Source: Cacajao melanocephalus (taxonomy: Eukaryota; Chordata; Mammalia; Primates; Pitheciidae). Taken from it: 64,000 bases of DNA. The stretch covers positions 1-64,000 of the forward strand of contig CAUYLG010013737.1 in assembly GCA_963573385.1 (NCBI GenBank). Reading direction: 5' to 3'. Below, in pieces: positions 18,716-29,379 of the stretch. The notes under the pieces are model-generated. The model saw only the letters and a list, made by a program, of their open reading frames with translations. It ran no database searches and was not told where the DNA came from. Position numbers and translations under genes: made by a program. Positions within the stretch are counted from its first letter, which is position 1; each line of letters starts with the position of its first letter.

Positions 18716-20194
18716 AAATTCCTTACAACAATGCTTGTCAAAACCCTATTCCTAAAAGAAAAAAGTGAGAACTAAACCAAAAATTTCTCAAAATAAAGAA
18801 AATGTTAAATTATATGATATATTTATGCATATCATGCAGCCACTGAAAATGAAAAAGTAAAACACTTATCAAAAGAAGTATAAATTATAAAGATTAATAG
18901 AATAAAGAGTAATTTCAACTACTTAAAAATACACAGAAAAACATACTGGAAAATACTTTAAATAATATAAAAGAGATGCCAAGACTGTGGCAGTTTGATT
19001 TTTGATGTGTTATTTATTTCTTTATAAGTAACTGACTTTTTTCTAAAGATAGAGAACAGTGACACCTGACCAGAGCCCAGCCATGTTTTATTCTTTTCTT
19101 TCTCCCAACTTCTGCCATCAGAAGCATGGGCATGGGAAGGGCACCTTGTTTCTCACTTGTCTATCTTGCCCACAGAATGTCCATCTGAAGGTGGGTAGTT
19201 GAGTCTCATTGGATTATGCTTTATCTTGCTCAGGGTGAACAATTACAGCAACATTGGGAACTGAATCACTCTGGAGGTGCCCTCAACAGACCAGGGTAAA
19301 TTTGCTGTTTATCCTGTAGTACCACAATACTTGCATAAATCATCTTGATCTCTGCTCTCTTTCCAGATTTCAAAGGATGTAAACTCACAGAAGTAACATC
19401 CAGAAATCCCTCAGGTATTAAATAGGCATTAAAAACATAAATTAATGTCTACTTAACCAGGACTCATATGTCAGGATTCATGACATTTCAAAAATACTTT
19501 CTGGAATGTATAAGGTTGCTCTACCTTCCATACCTTTGACTTTGTGTCCTGATTTTTTCTTAGTTGACTCCAGCAGTAGAATGTCTCTGTATGTGGCATT
19601 CAGCTAGTCTGGCCCCTTCCCAAGACTGAGGGCTCCTGCAGGTCCTGACTTTCATACTCCAAAAGAACTTTCATAATTAAAAATTGGTTTCTTCCTAGCC
19701 TTCAGCATTTTTTATTACATAGTGGATTATTTATTTTAAAGAAGCTAAATTTCTTTATTTCAATTAACATTTTCAAACTTTAACAAACATATTAATTTTC
19801 TTTCATGCAAAATTTTTCATTAATATAATCAATTAAAATTCACCTAAAAACATAAATGTATAAGTCTCCCTGTACAAATGTATGTTTTCTATCAATATCT
19901 CTTTGTTCTGTGGCTATCATGTGTACTCTGTACCCCAGCCATCTTGCACATGTATGCTCTTCTTCACAATGAGACTGGGATGAAAGGGTGTGGAGGAGTC
20001 AGTGTCAATCCATTACATCTATTGGAAAAACAACTAAAAACAGATGGCAAGCTGATGATTGTTCAATAAAATCTTCTCCATATGTGCAGAGCATCCAAAT
20101 TTTAAGTGGATTTTTTCTCTTTAGTAAAAATACAAGTCACATTTCTATCAGGGTGCATATTCATTAAATTACTAGGGAAACTTTGATGTAATAC
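18716..20194. other. mostly unique; possible old L1 relic at 18790-18990
   Basis: At 18830-18855 the words 'atcatgcagccactgaaaat' followed by 'gaaaaag' recall an old LINE 3'UTR motif, but the match is weak. 19040-20194 shows nothing I can name; a 63-codon frame at 19878-20069 has no features. Confidence 0.35.
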
Positions 20195-21690
20195 CTTTTT
20201 CCAGCTCTATTGAAGCATAACTGACAAAATTATACATATTTAAGGTATACCTGTGATGTTTTGCTATACACTGTTAAATGATTACCATAATCAAGCTAAT
20301 TAACATATCCATCATCTCTCATAATTACCTTTTTGTGTGTATGCTGAGAACACTTACAATCTAGCCTTTTGGCATATTTCAAGTGTCCAATACAATATTA
20401 TTAATCATAGTCACCATGCTGTACATTAGATATCCAGAATTTACTCATCCTACGTAAGTGAAACGTTGTATCCATTGGCCATCTTTCTTTTTCCCACAAC
20501 CACCATTCTACTTACTGCTTTTGAGTTCAACTTCTTGATTTCACATTAAGATTGGGCAGTATTTCTGTTTCTGTGTCTGGTTTATTTCATGTGGAATCAT
20601 GCCCTACAGGTTGATTCATGTTTTCACAAATGACAAGATTTTCTTAATTTTTAAGGCTATATTCCATTGTGGTGGGAGTGTGTGTCTGTGTGTGTGCAAT
20701 CACAATTTATTTGCCCATTGATCCATCAATGGACACTTAGGGTGATTCCACAGCTTGGCTACTATGAACAGTGCTGCAAGTAATACTGCAGATATATCTT
20801 CAAGCTACTGATTTTCTTTCTGTTAAATATAAACAGAGAAGTGGGATTTCTGCATCCCATGGTAGTTCCATTTTAATATTTGCAGAAACCTCCATATTTT
20901 TTTCTATAACGACTATACTAATTTACATTTTGGCCAGCAGTGTACATTCTTCTTTGGTTTGCTTACATTCTCACCAACACTTGTTATCTCTTGTCTTTTT
21001 GATAATGCCATTCTTACATGTGTGAGGTATTGTTGCATTATGGTTATGATTTGCATACCTTCATGATTAGTGATGACAAACATTTTGTTCATATTCTGCT
21101 GGCCATTTGGATGTCTTTTTTTTGAGAAATGACTACACATGTCCTTTGCCATTTTTTAAAACTGGTTATTAGTTTTCTTGCCATTGAGTTCTTGGAGTTC
21201 TTTCTATATTTGTATATTAATCCCTTACCAGAAGTATGGTGCCTTAGTTCATTCAGCTGCAATAACAAAACTGCAACAAATTGGATGGCTTATAAACAAC
21301 AGAAATTTATTTCTTACAGTTCTAGAAGCTAGGAAATTTAAGATTAAGGCACTGACACATTTGGTGTCTAGTAAGGACCCGTTCTCTGGTTCATAGAAAC
21401 TGCCTTTTCACATGATGGAGGAGGCAATTGGCTCTCTGGGACCTCTCTTATAGTAGGTTGTCTCTACTTTGTTGATTGTTTACTTTCCTATGCAGATTTT
21501 TAATTTATGTAGTTACATTTGTCTGTTTTTGTTTTTATTACCTTTGCTTTCAGAATCATATACAAAAAAATTATTGCCCGCACCAATGTCAAGATATTGC
21601 CTTTCTACTTCCTCATATATACGAATGTTTTGTTATGTAATTCATTTAAACACATATATCCAACAATTAGAGCCTGCAAAGACAAAGTTT
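20195..21690 (-). mobile_element. L1 (older, L1M/L1MA-type), antisense: 3'UTR and end of ORF2
   Basis: The antisense 3'UTR words 'ctctattgaagcataactga', 'tgtacattagatatccagaa' and 'ggctatattccattgtg' lead into ORF2 antisense ('cccattgatccatcaatgga', 'ggctactatgaacagtgctg'). The element continues past an inserted LTR piece at 21240-21450 and resumes at 'ggttgtctctactttgttga', 'tgtctgttttt' and 'attgcccgcaccaatgtc'. Frames are broken throughout, so the frames at 20771-21714 are chance readings of the wrong strand. Confidence 0.85.
21240..21450 (-). mobile_element. MaLR/MLT1-type LTR fragment inserted in the L1
   Basis: The run 'ccttagttcattcagctgca', 'ataacaaaactgcaac' and 'tggcttataaacaacagaaa', then 'tttcttacagttctagaagc', is the antisense end of an MLT1/MST-like LTR. 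It interrupts the L1 ORF2 reading between 'accagaagtatgg' and 'gtaggttgtctct', and the L1 bases normally between these words are missing. Confidence 0.65.
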
Positions 21691-22406
21691 TATAAGTATG
21701 TTAAAGGAGAATAAAGACAATATTATTACGTAGAAAGTTGTGATAATGCCTTTTTACACGTAAAAGTAAATTTCAAATAATGTGTTTGATTTTAATAGGG
21801 GAAAAGGTTATAGTCCATTTGAAATTTCATCCTATAATATGTGAAAATATAGTCATTATAAATTTTTAGTTCTGGTAACTTCGTATAACTAAAAATACCA
21901 TTAAAGGTCATCATCATAGAAATAAATGACTTATGGTCTTTTTCTTGTTGCATAAAACTTTAGTAGTTTTACACACATTTGATCTCATATATGGGTAAAC
22001 TTACCAAGGCCTTGAAACTTCAAAGATTAACTTTACAGGGTAGAAAAAAGTGAACATGAAATTAGAGGAAAAGTGAAATATATGAAGTACTTCGAGGATG
22101 CAAATAAGTCATGGATTTTTATTATTGGGAAGGGTAAACCATATAACAAAACAGATTTTGTATTTCAAAGTAAGATAACATTGATTTTGTTTGAATATAT
22201 ATTTATAGTCATAAGTCTCAGTGTACATTTTGAATGCCCTAACCACTAAAAATATAAATAAAAGGAGCCATTTAAGTTCATTTAAGTCTCTGCCTTATTT
22301 TAAGTCATATAATTGTGGCAAAGTGCTTATTTTCATATTTATAATCAAATTGTATTGGTTAAAATCTCCAGAGACCAATTTCTGTTTTTCAGAAAACCAA
22401 CTTAAT
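21691..22406. other. unique sequence, nothing recognised
   Basis: AT-rich, with no frame or repeat that I can support. Confidence 0.45.
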
Positions 22407-22699
22407 GGGCAAGGCATGGTGGTTCAAGTCTGTAATCCCAGTGATTTGGGAGGCCAAGACAAAAGGATCACTGGAGGCCATGTGTTTGAGACCAGCCTGG
22501 TTAACATAGTGAGACCCTGTTTCAAGAAAACATTTAAGAAATAAAAGTAACTGGGCATGGCATCCACACCTGTAGTCCTAGCTACCCAAGAGGCTGAGGC
22601 AGGAAGACCACTTGAGTCAAAGAGCTAGAGCCTGCAGCGAGTTATGACCACACCACTGTACTCCAGTATGAGTGACAAAATGAGACCGTATCTCAAAAA
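22407..22699 (+). mobile_element. Alu SINE (J-type, diverged)
   Basis: Both arms are present and diverged: 'gcatggtggttcaagtctgt', then 'gagaccagcctggttaac', 'caggaagaccacttgagtca' and 'tgagaccgtatctc'. The wording around the left arm and the high divergence suggest the old J class. The 107-codon frame at 22221-22544 merely reads into it. Confidence 0.93.
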
Positions 22700-22793
22700 A
22701 AAGAAAGAGAGAGAGAGAAAAGAAAGAAAGAAGAAAGAAAGAAAAAGAAAGAAAGAAGGAAAGAAAGATAAAGAAAGAAAAGGGAAGGGAAAG
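22700..22793. repeat. GA/GAAA-rich Alu tail
   Basis: An A-rich tail evolved into gaaa and gaga units; all purine apart from a few bases. Confidence 0.9.
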
Positions 22794-22853
22794 GATAGAA
22801 TTTAAAATATATTACCTTATTTATATCATCAGATGATCTCCAATGTTATGCAT
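22794..22853 (+). repeat. 60-bp direct copy of 23814-23873
   Basis: 58 of 60 positions match 23814-23873 at a constant offset of 1020. The mismatches are a/g at 22836 and t/g at 22849. The copy starts gatagaatttaaaatat and ends caatgttatgcat. It sits between two purine tracts that would otherwise be continuous, so it was probably inserted into the Alu tail. Confidence 0.93.
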
Positions 22854-23014
22854 TAGAAATGGAGGGGAGGGGAGGGGAGGGAAGAAAGAAGGGAGGGAGG
22901 GAGGGAAGGAAGGAAGGAAGGAAGGAAGGAAGGAAGGAAGGAAGGAAGGAAGGAAGGAAGGAAGGAAGGAAGGGAAGAAAGAAAAAAAGAAAAGAAAAGA
23001 AAAGAAAGAAAAAA
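22854..23014. repeat. purine tract: GGGA, GGAA x17, GAAA
   Basis: A homopurine run begins with ggagg units and holds 17 uninterrupted GGAA units at 22904-22971, then decays to gaaaa units. It produces lysine/glycine-rich frames on the plus strand and Ser/Pro/Phe-rich frames on the minus strand (22843-23065), which are not genes. Confidence 0.95.
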
Positions 23015-23269
23015 GCCTGAAATATAGATACCAATAATTACCTCAAAAATTGCAAACATTGTCAAGATTGTGGGTATATATATATATTTATAATATCAAA
23101 AATGTTGACAGACTATTTCTAATCTTCATTTTGCAGTAATCGAATACTACCTTATAGACTTAAGTTTGTAGATAAATCATTTTCCTCTAATTCTTAGAAT
23201 CACTGTATGTTCCATTTTCATATGTACTTGTCTTTAAACCTGTGAACGTGTCTCTCCTTGGAATGCACA

Positions 23270-23720
23270 ACTGTTCCAGTATTTTACACGGCTTAAAACA
23301 CCTCACAAATCTATGATTTAGGCAGGGCTGGGAAGAACTACTTATTTCCACTCCACAGTGTCTCATACCTCAGTTGAATTGACTCTAATGGCTGGTGGCT
23401 AGAATAGCTAGGGACTGGCTAAGCATCAATTTTTCTGCATGTTTCTTCAGATCCCCTTTGTGTGCTCACTCAATATTGTCTTTCCATCCTGGTGGCCTCA
23501 TGGTAGCTAAATTTCTAACACGTTGTCTAGGACTCCAAGGGCCAGTGTTTTAAGAGGCATGGAGGAAAACTGCAAAGTTTCCAATGACCTCACCTATACA
23601 TTTCCAAAAGATCATTTTGCTTTAGCTTATTGATTATGAGTCACTAGTCCCATCTTTGTTTCAAGGGGAGAAAATCAAACACTACTGCATAACTGGTAGC
23701 AGAGCAAAAAAAATTGCAAC
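23270..23720 (-). mobile_element. old MaLR/MLT1-like LTR relic
   Basis: The order of weak words ('caaatctatgatttaggcag', 'tggctaagcatc', 'ctccaagggccagtg', 'atgagtcactagtcccatc', 'aggggagaaaatcaaacact') resembles an ancient MLT1-class LTR read in antisense. It is too diverged to assign. Confidence 0.4.
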
Positions 23721-23813
23721 CCTCTTGTATCTACCACAATGATAGACTCTGGCTTAGCCCCTATTGAGCATTCCATCCAGAATACTCTCATTTCAACCAG
23801 AAAAATCATCTAT

Positions 23814-23873
23814 GATAGAATTTAAAATATATTACCTTATTTATATCATCAGATGGTCTCCAATGTTAGGCAT
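23814..23873 (+). repeat. donor segment of the 60-bp duplication
   Basis: Unique-looking sequence between an LTR relic and an L2; it matches 22794-22853 at 58 of 60 bases. It is inferred to be the donor because the other copy interrupts a simple-repeat tail. Confidence 0.85.
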
Positions 23874-23984
23874 GCTTTTATTTTTTTATTATTGTTATAG
23901 TGGCTAGGAAAGAGTAGTCATTTCGAAACTATGTATTTTTTGAGTGAATAATTTTTAAAGTAGCTGTTTGAGATATCAAAATAA

Positions 23985-24375
23985 AAGATATCATTGGTTT
24001 CCAATGACACATAAAATGAATTTGAAACTTCCTAACGCTCATGGCCTTCATAATTGGGACTCTCATGATTTTTCCAGTCTCAATTTCCATCATCCCTTGA
24101 CTTCTTACCCTCTGTAATGTAATGAGGTCAAACTGTCCACAGTCACCTGAACCGTGCATTTCCCATTTCTATTTTTTTGTATAGTTTATATCATATATCC
24201 AGGATTTCCTTTCTTCTTTGTTTGGGGAAATTTTATCATTTTTTTAACTTAAAACTCAAATGTCATCTTTCTGTGAAGACTTCACCTAATAGCTCAGTTA
24301 ACCACTCCTACTTTTTGTTCCAAAATATCTTACCATTTATGATGTCTCTGCATTTTAGTTGCTTACTTAAGAACT
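23985..24375 (+). mobile_element. L2 LINE fragment (end of ORF2)
   Basis: The sense L2 landmarks are in order: 'aaatgaatttgaaacttcct', 'catggccttcataattggga', then 'aaaactcaaatgtcatcttt' and 'ctgtgaagacttcacctaat'. Frames are broken by many changes. Confidence 0.7.
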
Positions 24376-24825
24376 GCCTTGAAGTCACACTGCACTGCAG
24401 GTGTAATTCCTAAAAGTATTCACAGGAAGCCCAAAGGCTAAATTGACTTGGCTGTAAAACCTGGCAGAGGAGCCAAGCTCACTAAGCTCTGCCTCTAGTT
24501 CTGTCTTGCTCTGGCTAAATTCCAGACTACATTTCCTTTCTAACAAGTCTTGCATGTTGGGATGGGATGCTCCAGAAGTATAGTAGGTGCAAGAGGAGCT
24601 AATGACCTGGCAGAAGACTGGATGTCTACAGGTACATCAAAGATTATTACAAGGAGCCTCAGTCACTCAAACTGGGAACACATCATCAGAGACTCATTTG
24701 GGAAATAAATGCAGGTGGTCTTTATCCTGTATCACCCACTGCCTTGGCCTCTCACAGTACTTTGGTCTCTCCTGGTAGTAAATCCACAACGCCATCAACA
24801 AGTGGGGCCCTATTTACTAATCTTC
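24376..24825. other. unique sequence, nothing recognised
   Basis: Slightly less AT-rich than its surroundings. A 63-codon frame at 24587-24778 has no recognisable domain. Confidence 0.45.
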
Positions 24826-25400
24826 ACCTTGATCTTTAGAAAAGCACTCATTATTCACTCATCTAGTAACCTATATTAGGCACAATTCTAGATTCAGGGG
24901 ATTTCTTAGTGAATGAGATAAATGGATTTCTTATCTATAGTCTTATATTTAAATAGGAGAGATATAAAAAAGTATGTAAACAAAAAGTATAAAAAAGCGT
25001 TAAGTTCTATGGACAAAGCGAAATATAGAACATGAGGGGATAGAAAATACATTGGCAAGATTGGAAAAGGCACTTGTTGAAGAGATGATATCTGAGGTGC
25101 AACACAGCCAAGGGACAGCCTGGAGTAACAGCATTCCAGGAAGAGGTAATAGTGAAAGACAGTGGACCAACAATAGGAGAAAGTTTGATATGTTCTATGA
25201 ATACCAATGTGACTGGGTATTAGAAAGTGAAATGTACTGTAGTAAAGCCAATCTTCTCAGGGCATAGTAAAAATTTAGACAATACAATGGGAGTCTGCAG
25301 GTTAAGCAAGGGAATTACATGATCTAACCTATATTTTTAAAAGATCTCTTTGGAAGCTATAAGAAGGGATCACAGAAGACAAAGGAGGAAAAAAAAGTTG
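24826..25400 (-). mobile_element. L2 LINE, antisense, long relic
   Basis: The antisense L2 order is visible: 'attattcactcatctagtaa', 'aggcacaattctagattcag', 'tagtgaatgagataaatgg', 'aacagcattccaggaagagg', then 'gaattacatgatctaacct' and 'tttaaaagatctctttggaa'. This corresponds to the L2 3' end and the ORF2 C-terminal region. The frames at 25007-25267 are fragments without function. Confidence 0.65.
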
Positions 25401-26339
25401 TAATTAAAGCCATGAATATAGACAAACTTCTTGGAAGCAGGGCCTGCAGCCCAAGCCTAATAAATAGGATTCTGAATTTTAGGGAAAATCTTTAGCTATG
25501 GGTTTTTTCTTGAAACCTACCAAGGAATCCATTCAATTTTGAGTAACCCTTGCCCTGGATCAATGTGATTTACTATTCCGGTGAACTCCAGGGCAAGGAC
25601 AATGTCATGGAGTTGCACTGTGTAGTCATCCACCTATTCTGTCACCTTGCAGGTCTATATATAACTAAGCATTTATAGGTCCTTAAATATAAATAAGATA
25701 TAAATAGACAAAGTTTAACAAACCAAACTTCATGAACCAATTGCATTTTCTTTCCTGGTATCCCCAACAATAAAGCCAACTGACTATAGTGTGGTTTTAA
25801 CTTGGTCATATCTTTTAAGCTTGAAATTGGTTTCTGTTTCTCTCTGGTAAGACCTAGGTTACTAGGCTATTATTATTAGTGATGTTTCTTGGCATTTAGC
25901 AACAGAAAGTACTGTGTTTATAACTTAAGCAAGAAGTGAAATATTGAAAAATATCAGGGTATCACAAAAATAATAGGAACCTGAACTATCAGTTTGGAAA
26001 TATTTTTTAAAAACCAAGAACTTTTGAGATGAGACAATAATAGACATAGCAAGGTCAAACAAGTAGACACTGACTACTAGATGAAATATGACCTTCATCC
26101 ACCTCCCTGTTCATGCCTTGTCATGAGATCTGGATGGCTGAGTCTATGCTACCTGCTCACCCTGCATTTATGGGAGTGGAGAGAACGAGTATCTGGTCTC
26201 TTTTGCTTTGACGTGGGAAGTGCTTATTACTTCTCACCAAGGCTACTCATAATAGAGTCGTCCTGAAAAAAAAAAATCAGAACACCAGTAGAAAGGAAAG
26301 GTAGGATGATGTACCATCAAAATATAATGAATTATTCAT
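25401..26339. other. unique sequence with a 12-bp hairpin
   Basis: It contains perfect arms ccttgccctgga (25548-25559) and tccagggcaagg (25587-25598), and one copy (25686-25712) of a 27-bp word that recurs at 29274-29300. No gene was seen. Confidence 0.55.
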
Positions 26340-26690
26340 CAATTCCTTATTTGTTTGTTTATTCCACAGATATCTATCAAAACATGTGCTTAGCAGTCAC
26401 AGGGAACAACTGGAGAAAACACTGAGAGAGATTAAAATAAAGGTAGGTAAGAAAAGTATACAGGAGAAAAATACTGCTGGAGGTCATAGGCCTGTAATCT
26501 TGGTAAAGAGTTTACATTTTATTCTCAGTGCAATTGTGAGATTTTATCAGAGGAGTTATGTTAATTCACTTTTTTAAAAGACCACTCTGAGTGTCAAGGG
26601 GATAATAGAATGCAAACAGATCAAGAGTGGAAGCTGGACAATGATTAAGGTTCTAGGCTGCAAGCATCCGAAATACACTTTAAGTATGTA
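26340..26690 (-). mobile_element. L2 LINE fragment, antisense
   Basis: Words such as 'ttgtttattccacagatatc', 'aagagtttacattttattct', 'aaaagaccactctgag' and 'agatcaagagtggaagctgg' fit the antisense L2 block seen at 24826-25400. Confidence 0.55.
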
Positions 26691-27227
26691 GAAGACAATC
26701 CAGTGACCCACAGAATCGTCCAGAAAGCTGGAGGATCAGATACAGAAGTCCTGCAGGAATCAAGAAAGGGTCAACAATAAGAAACACACTTAATGAAGAT
26801 AAAGACACAATCTGGTGAGATTCCCTCCCAAATGCCACTGCCACTGGTTACAATACTCTGTGCCAATCTCAAATTCTTCCTTAGATTCTAGATGTCTCCA
26901 TGTTGTCATAGGCATTTTCCCAATTCTTCCTGCCTTGGTGTATAATTCTCTTTATAGGCAAACTCCTGAGTTACCTAAAGTCTGAAACTATGTCATGTGC
27001 CCAAAATCAGACTTCCAAAGAATGGGAACAAAAAGAATAAGGATTTTTTGTTTTATTAATGAACATCAGGGAAGTGCCTCCAGTGGATTCTGAGAACTCC
27101 CAAAATTGAGCAATGATATTAAGAGGCAGCATTTTCCTAGATAAATATCCACAGAGGTCAACTAGTATTGAAGTATCTGTGAGACATGAAAGACCTTGGT
27201 TCTGCAACTTCAAAAAGAATGTGATGG
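26691..27227. other. unique sequence, nothing recognised
   Basis: No supported frame, RNA or repeat. Confidence 0.45.
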
Positions 27228-27392
27228 AGAATGGTTGAGTGCAAGCTATGGAATGAGATCACCTGAGTTGAAACATCTGCTCTTCCATTTAGTTCCTATG
27301 TGATACTGAGCAAGTTACATAACTCCACATTCCAGATTCTTTATCATTTAAAAAGATATAATAGGAGTAGTTATTAGGAATTGAAGGAGAAG
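27228..27392 (+). mobile_element. MIR SINE, left part
   Basis: The MIR words 'gaatggttgagtgcaagcta', 'tgatactgagcaagttacat' and 'ttctttatcatttaaaaaga' are in order. The element is cut at 27392 by an LTR and resumes at 28241. Confidence 0.72.
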
Positions 27393-27707
27393 TGTAAGAA
27401 TTAGTTTGTCAACGTGAGGAAAGGTGTTCTCTTTCCAGGTCCACAAGGGGGCGTAGTTTCTAGGGCAAGACCTTCCGAAGGCCATGCACCCCTCCCATCT
27501 CTCTCCAACCGGGAGATTTAATGGTTTATGTTTAAATTTCACAGGCACGGGAAGAAACTGAGAGTCAATCACCCCAGTGGAAGTTCTAAGGAACTCCTTT
27601 CATTGGCCCGGGGTCTTAAAGAAGGTGGGGGTTCCTCCCAGGTTAAAAGTCTTCTTCTTCCACACCCCTTCAGACTCCATGTTTGGGTCCCCTTCCAAGA
27701 ACACTCC

Positions 27708-28037
27708 CTTCGTGGAAGCCATCTTTCTCTCTCCTGGATTTCCAGCTCTCTGGAATCCCCTCCCACATAGTGGGAGCTCTCTTTCCCCTCTTGGATTTCC
27801 CCTCTGGGGTTCCCTTCCAACCAGTGTGGAAGCCGCTTTTCCTCTCCAAAACTCTGTCTCTCTCTCTCTCTCAATTCCCTTCCACCCCGTGTGGAAGCTA
27901 TCTTTCCTCTCCTGGATTCCATCTCTCTGGATTCTCTCACTCAATGTGAGAGGGGCTTTCCTTCTCTGGTTTTCCCCCTCTGGGAACCCTTCTCACTCAG
28001 TGTGAGAGTGGTTTTTCTTTCTCTTACTCAACATGAG
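27708..28037 (+). repeat. array of seven hairpin units in the LTR
   Basis: Stem pairs: cttc/gaag 27708-27718; ctccca/tgggag 27760-27776; cttcca/tggaag 27814-27832; cttccac/gtggaag 27879-27897; ctctcac/gtgagag 27934-27952; tctcac/gtgaga 27991-28007; ctca/tgag 28027-28037. Centres are spaced about 55, 55, 65, 55, 56 and 33 bp. Arm sequences differ between units yet stay complementary. Confidence 0.88.
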
Positions 28038-28078
28038 AGTTAGCTGTTTCTCTCTCTCCTTTTTCTCTCTCTGCTTTA

Positions 28079-28084
28079 AATAAA
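28079..28084 (+). promoter_or_regulatory. LTR polyadenylation signal AATAAA
   Basis: A canonical hexamer in the 3' part of the LTR, about 155 bp from its end, where the R region of an LTR would end. Confidence 0.65.
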
Positions 28085-28240
28085 TCACTTTCTACAAACA
28101 CTTTTGAGTCAGGCATTTACTTTTATGAGTACACTGTGCCATGATCTCCTCTCTTATTCTTGAGAGGGTGATAGACCAAGAACCTGGAGAAACATCCTCT
28201 CAGGGAAACTGAGGGGGCACCTCTGAACCCCAATATAACA

Positions 28241-28310
28241 AATGTACTTAGTCCTGAGTCTGGCACTTAGTAGTAAGCACATTATAAATCTTAGCTATTC
28301 TTTGTTAGGC
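28241..28310 (+). mobile_element. MIR SINE, right part
   Basis: 'gtcctgagtctggcacttag' and 'tagtaagcacattataaat' match the 3' MIR words ('cctggcacatagtaagcgct'). It completes the MIR interrupted by the LTR. Confidence 0.7.
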
Positions 28311-28434
28311 TGGTAAGAATGGATTTGAAGAGAAATAAATGGAAGAATAAATATTAGAAACAGAGTGCACTGGAATTCTTCATTAATTGATATGCGAGGA
28401 AGGGGGGAGAATCACTCATGACCTCAAAATTATG

Positions 28435-29164
<730 letters not shown>

Positions 29165-29262
29165 ATCTTTCAACTTTTGCCAAGTAATGTAACATAATAT
29201 ATTCACAAGTTCCATAAATTAGGATGTAAACATCTTTGGGAGGACATTCTATCTACCACACC
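29165..29262 (-). mobile_element. MLT1-type LTR fragment, antisense
   Basis: 'taaattaggatgtaaacatc', 'tttgggaggacattct' and 'atctaccacacc' match the antisense start of MLT1-class LTRs ('tgtggtaggcagaataatgg' on the other strand). Confidence 0.65.
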
Positions 29263-29379
29263 TTCTAAAGGGCAATATAAATAAGATACAAATAGACAAA
29301 CCAAAAATTGCTCTAAAATATTTCAGAATATTATTTTAGTTTCTCTAGTAATAGAGCAGCATATGCAAAGTAATTATTA

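Larger units (their letters stand above)
27393..28240 (+). mobile_element. solo LTR of an endogenous retrovirus (ERV1-like, possibly MER52 group)
   Basis: The insertion has clean tg...ca ends (tgtaagaattag to caatataaca), lies inside a MIR whose two halves continue on either side, and carries a polyadenylation signal AATAAA at 28079-28084, so it is read on the plus strand. No internal retroviral genes flank it, which fits a solo LTR. The middle (about 27684-28040) is pyrimidine-rich and made of degenerate units of about 55 bp, each holding a small hairpin. Frames here (up to 142 codons, both strands) come from this low-complexity array. The flanking 4-mers gaag and aatg do not match, so target duplications have decayed or the edges are off by a base or two. 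The MER52 name is a guess from the tandem-unit style. Confidence 0.8.

Noticed and set aside
22843..23065. Lys/Gly-rich and Ser/Pro/Phe-rich small proteins
   Set aside because: Translation of GGAA and GAAA repeats; no start context and no conservation argument.
22794..23873. 60-bp repeat as target-site duplication of a 960-bp mobile element
   Set aside because: The intervening DNA contains the second half of an Alu purine tail, unique sequence and an LTR relic, not one element, and 60 bp is far longer than usual target duplications.
27569..28005. Overlapping frames of 88-142 codons on both strands
   Set aside because: They read the pyrimidine-rich hairpin array of the LTR. Similar openness on both strands and in several frames is a composition effect.
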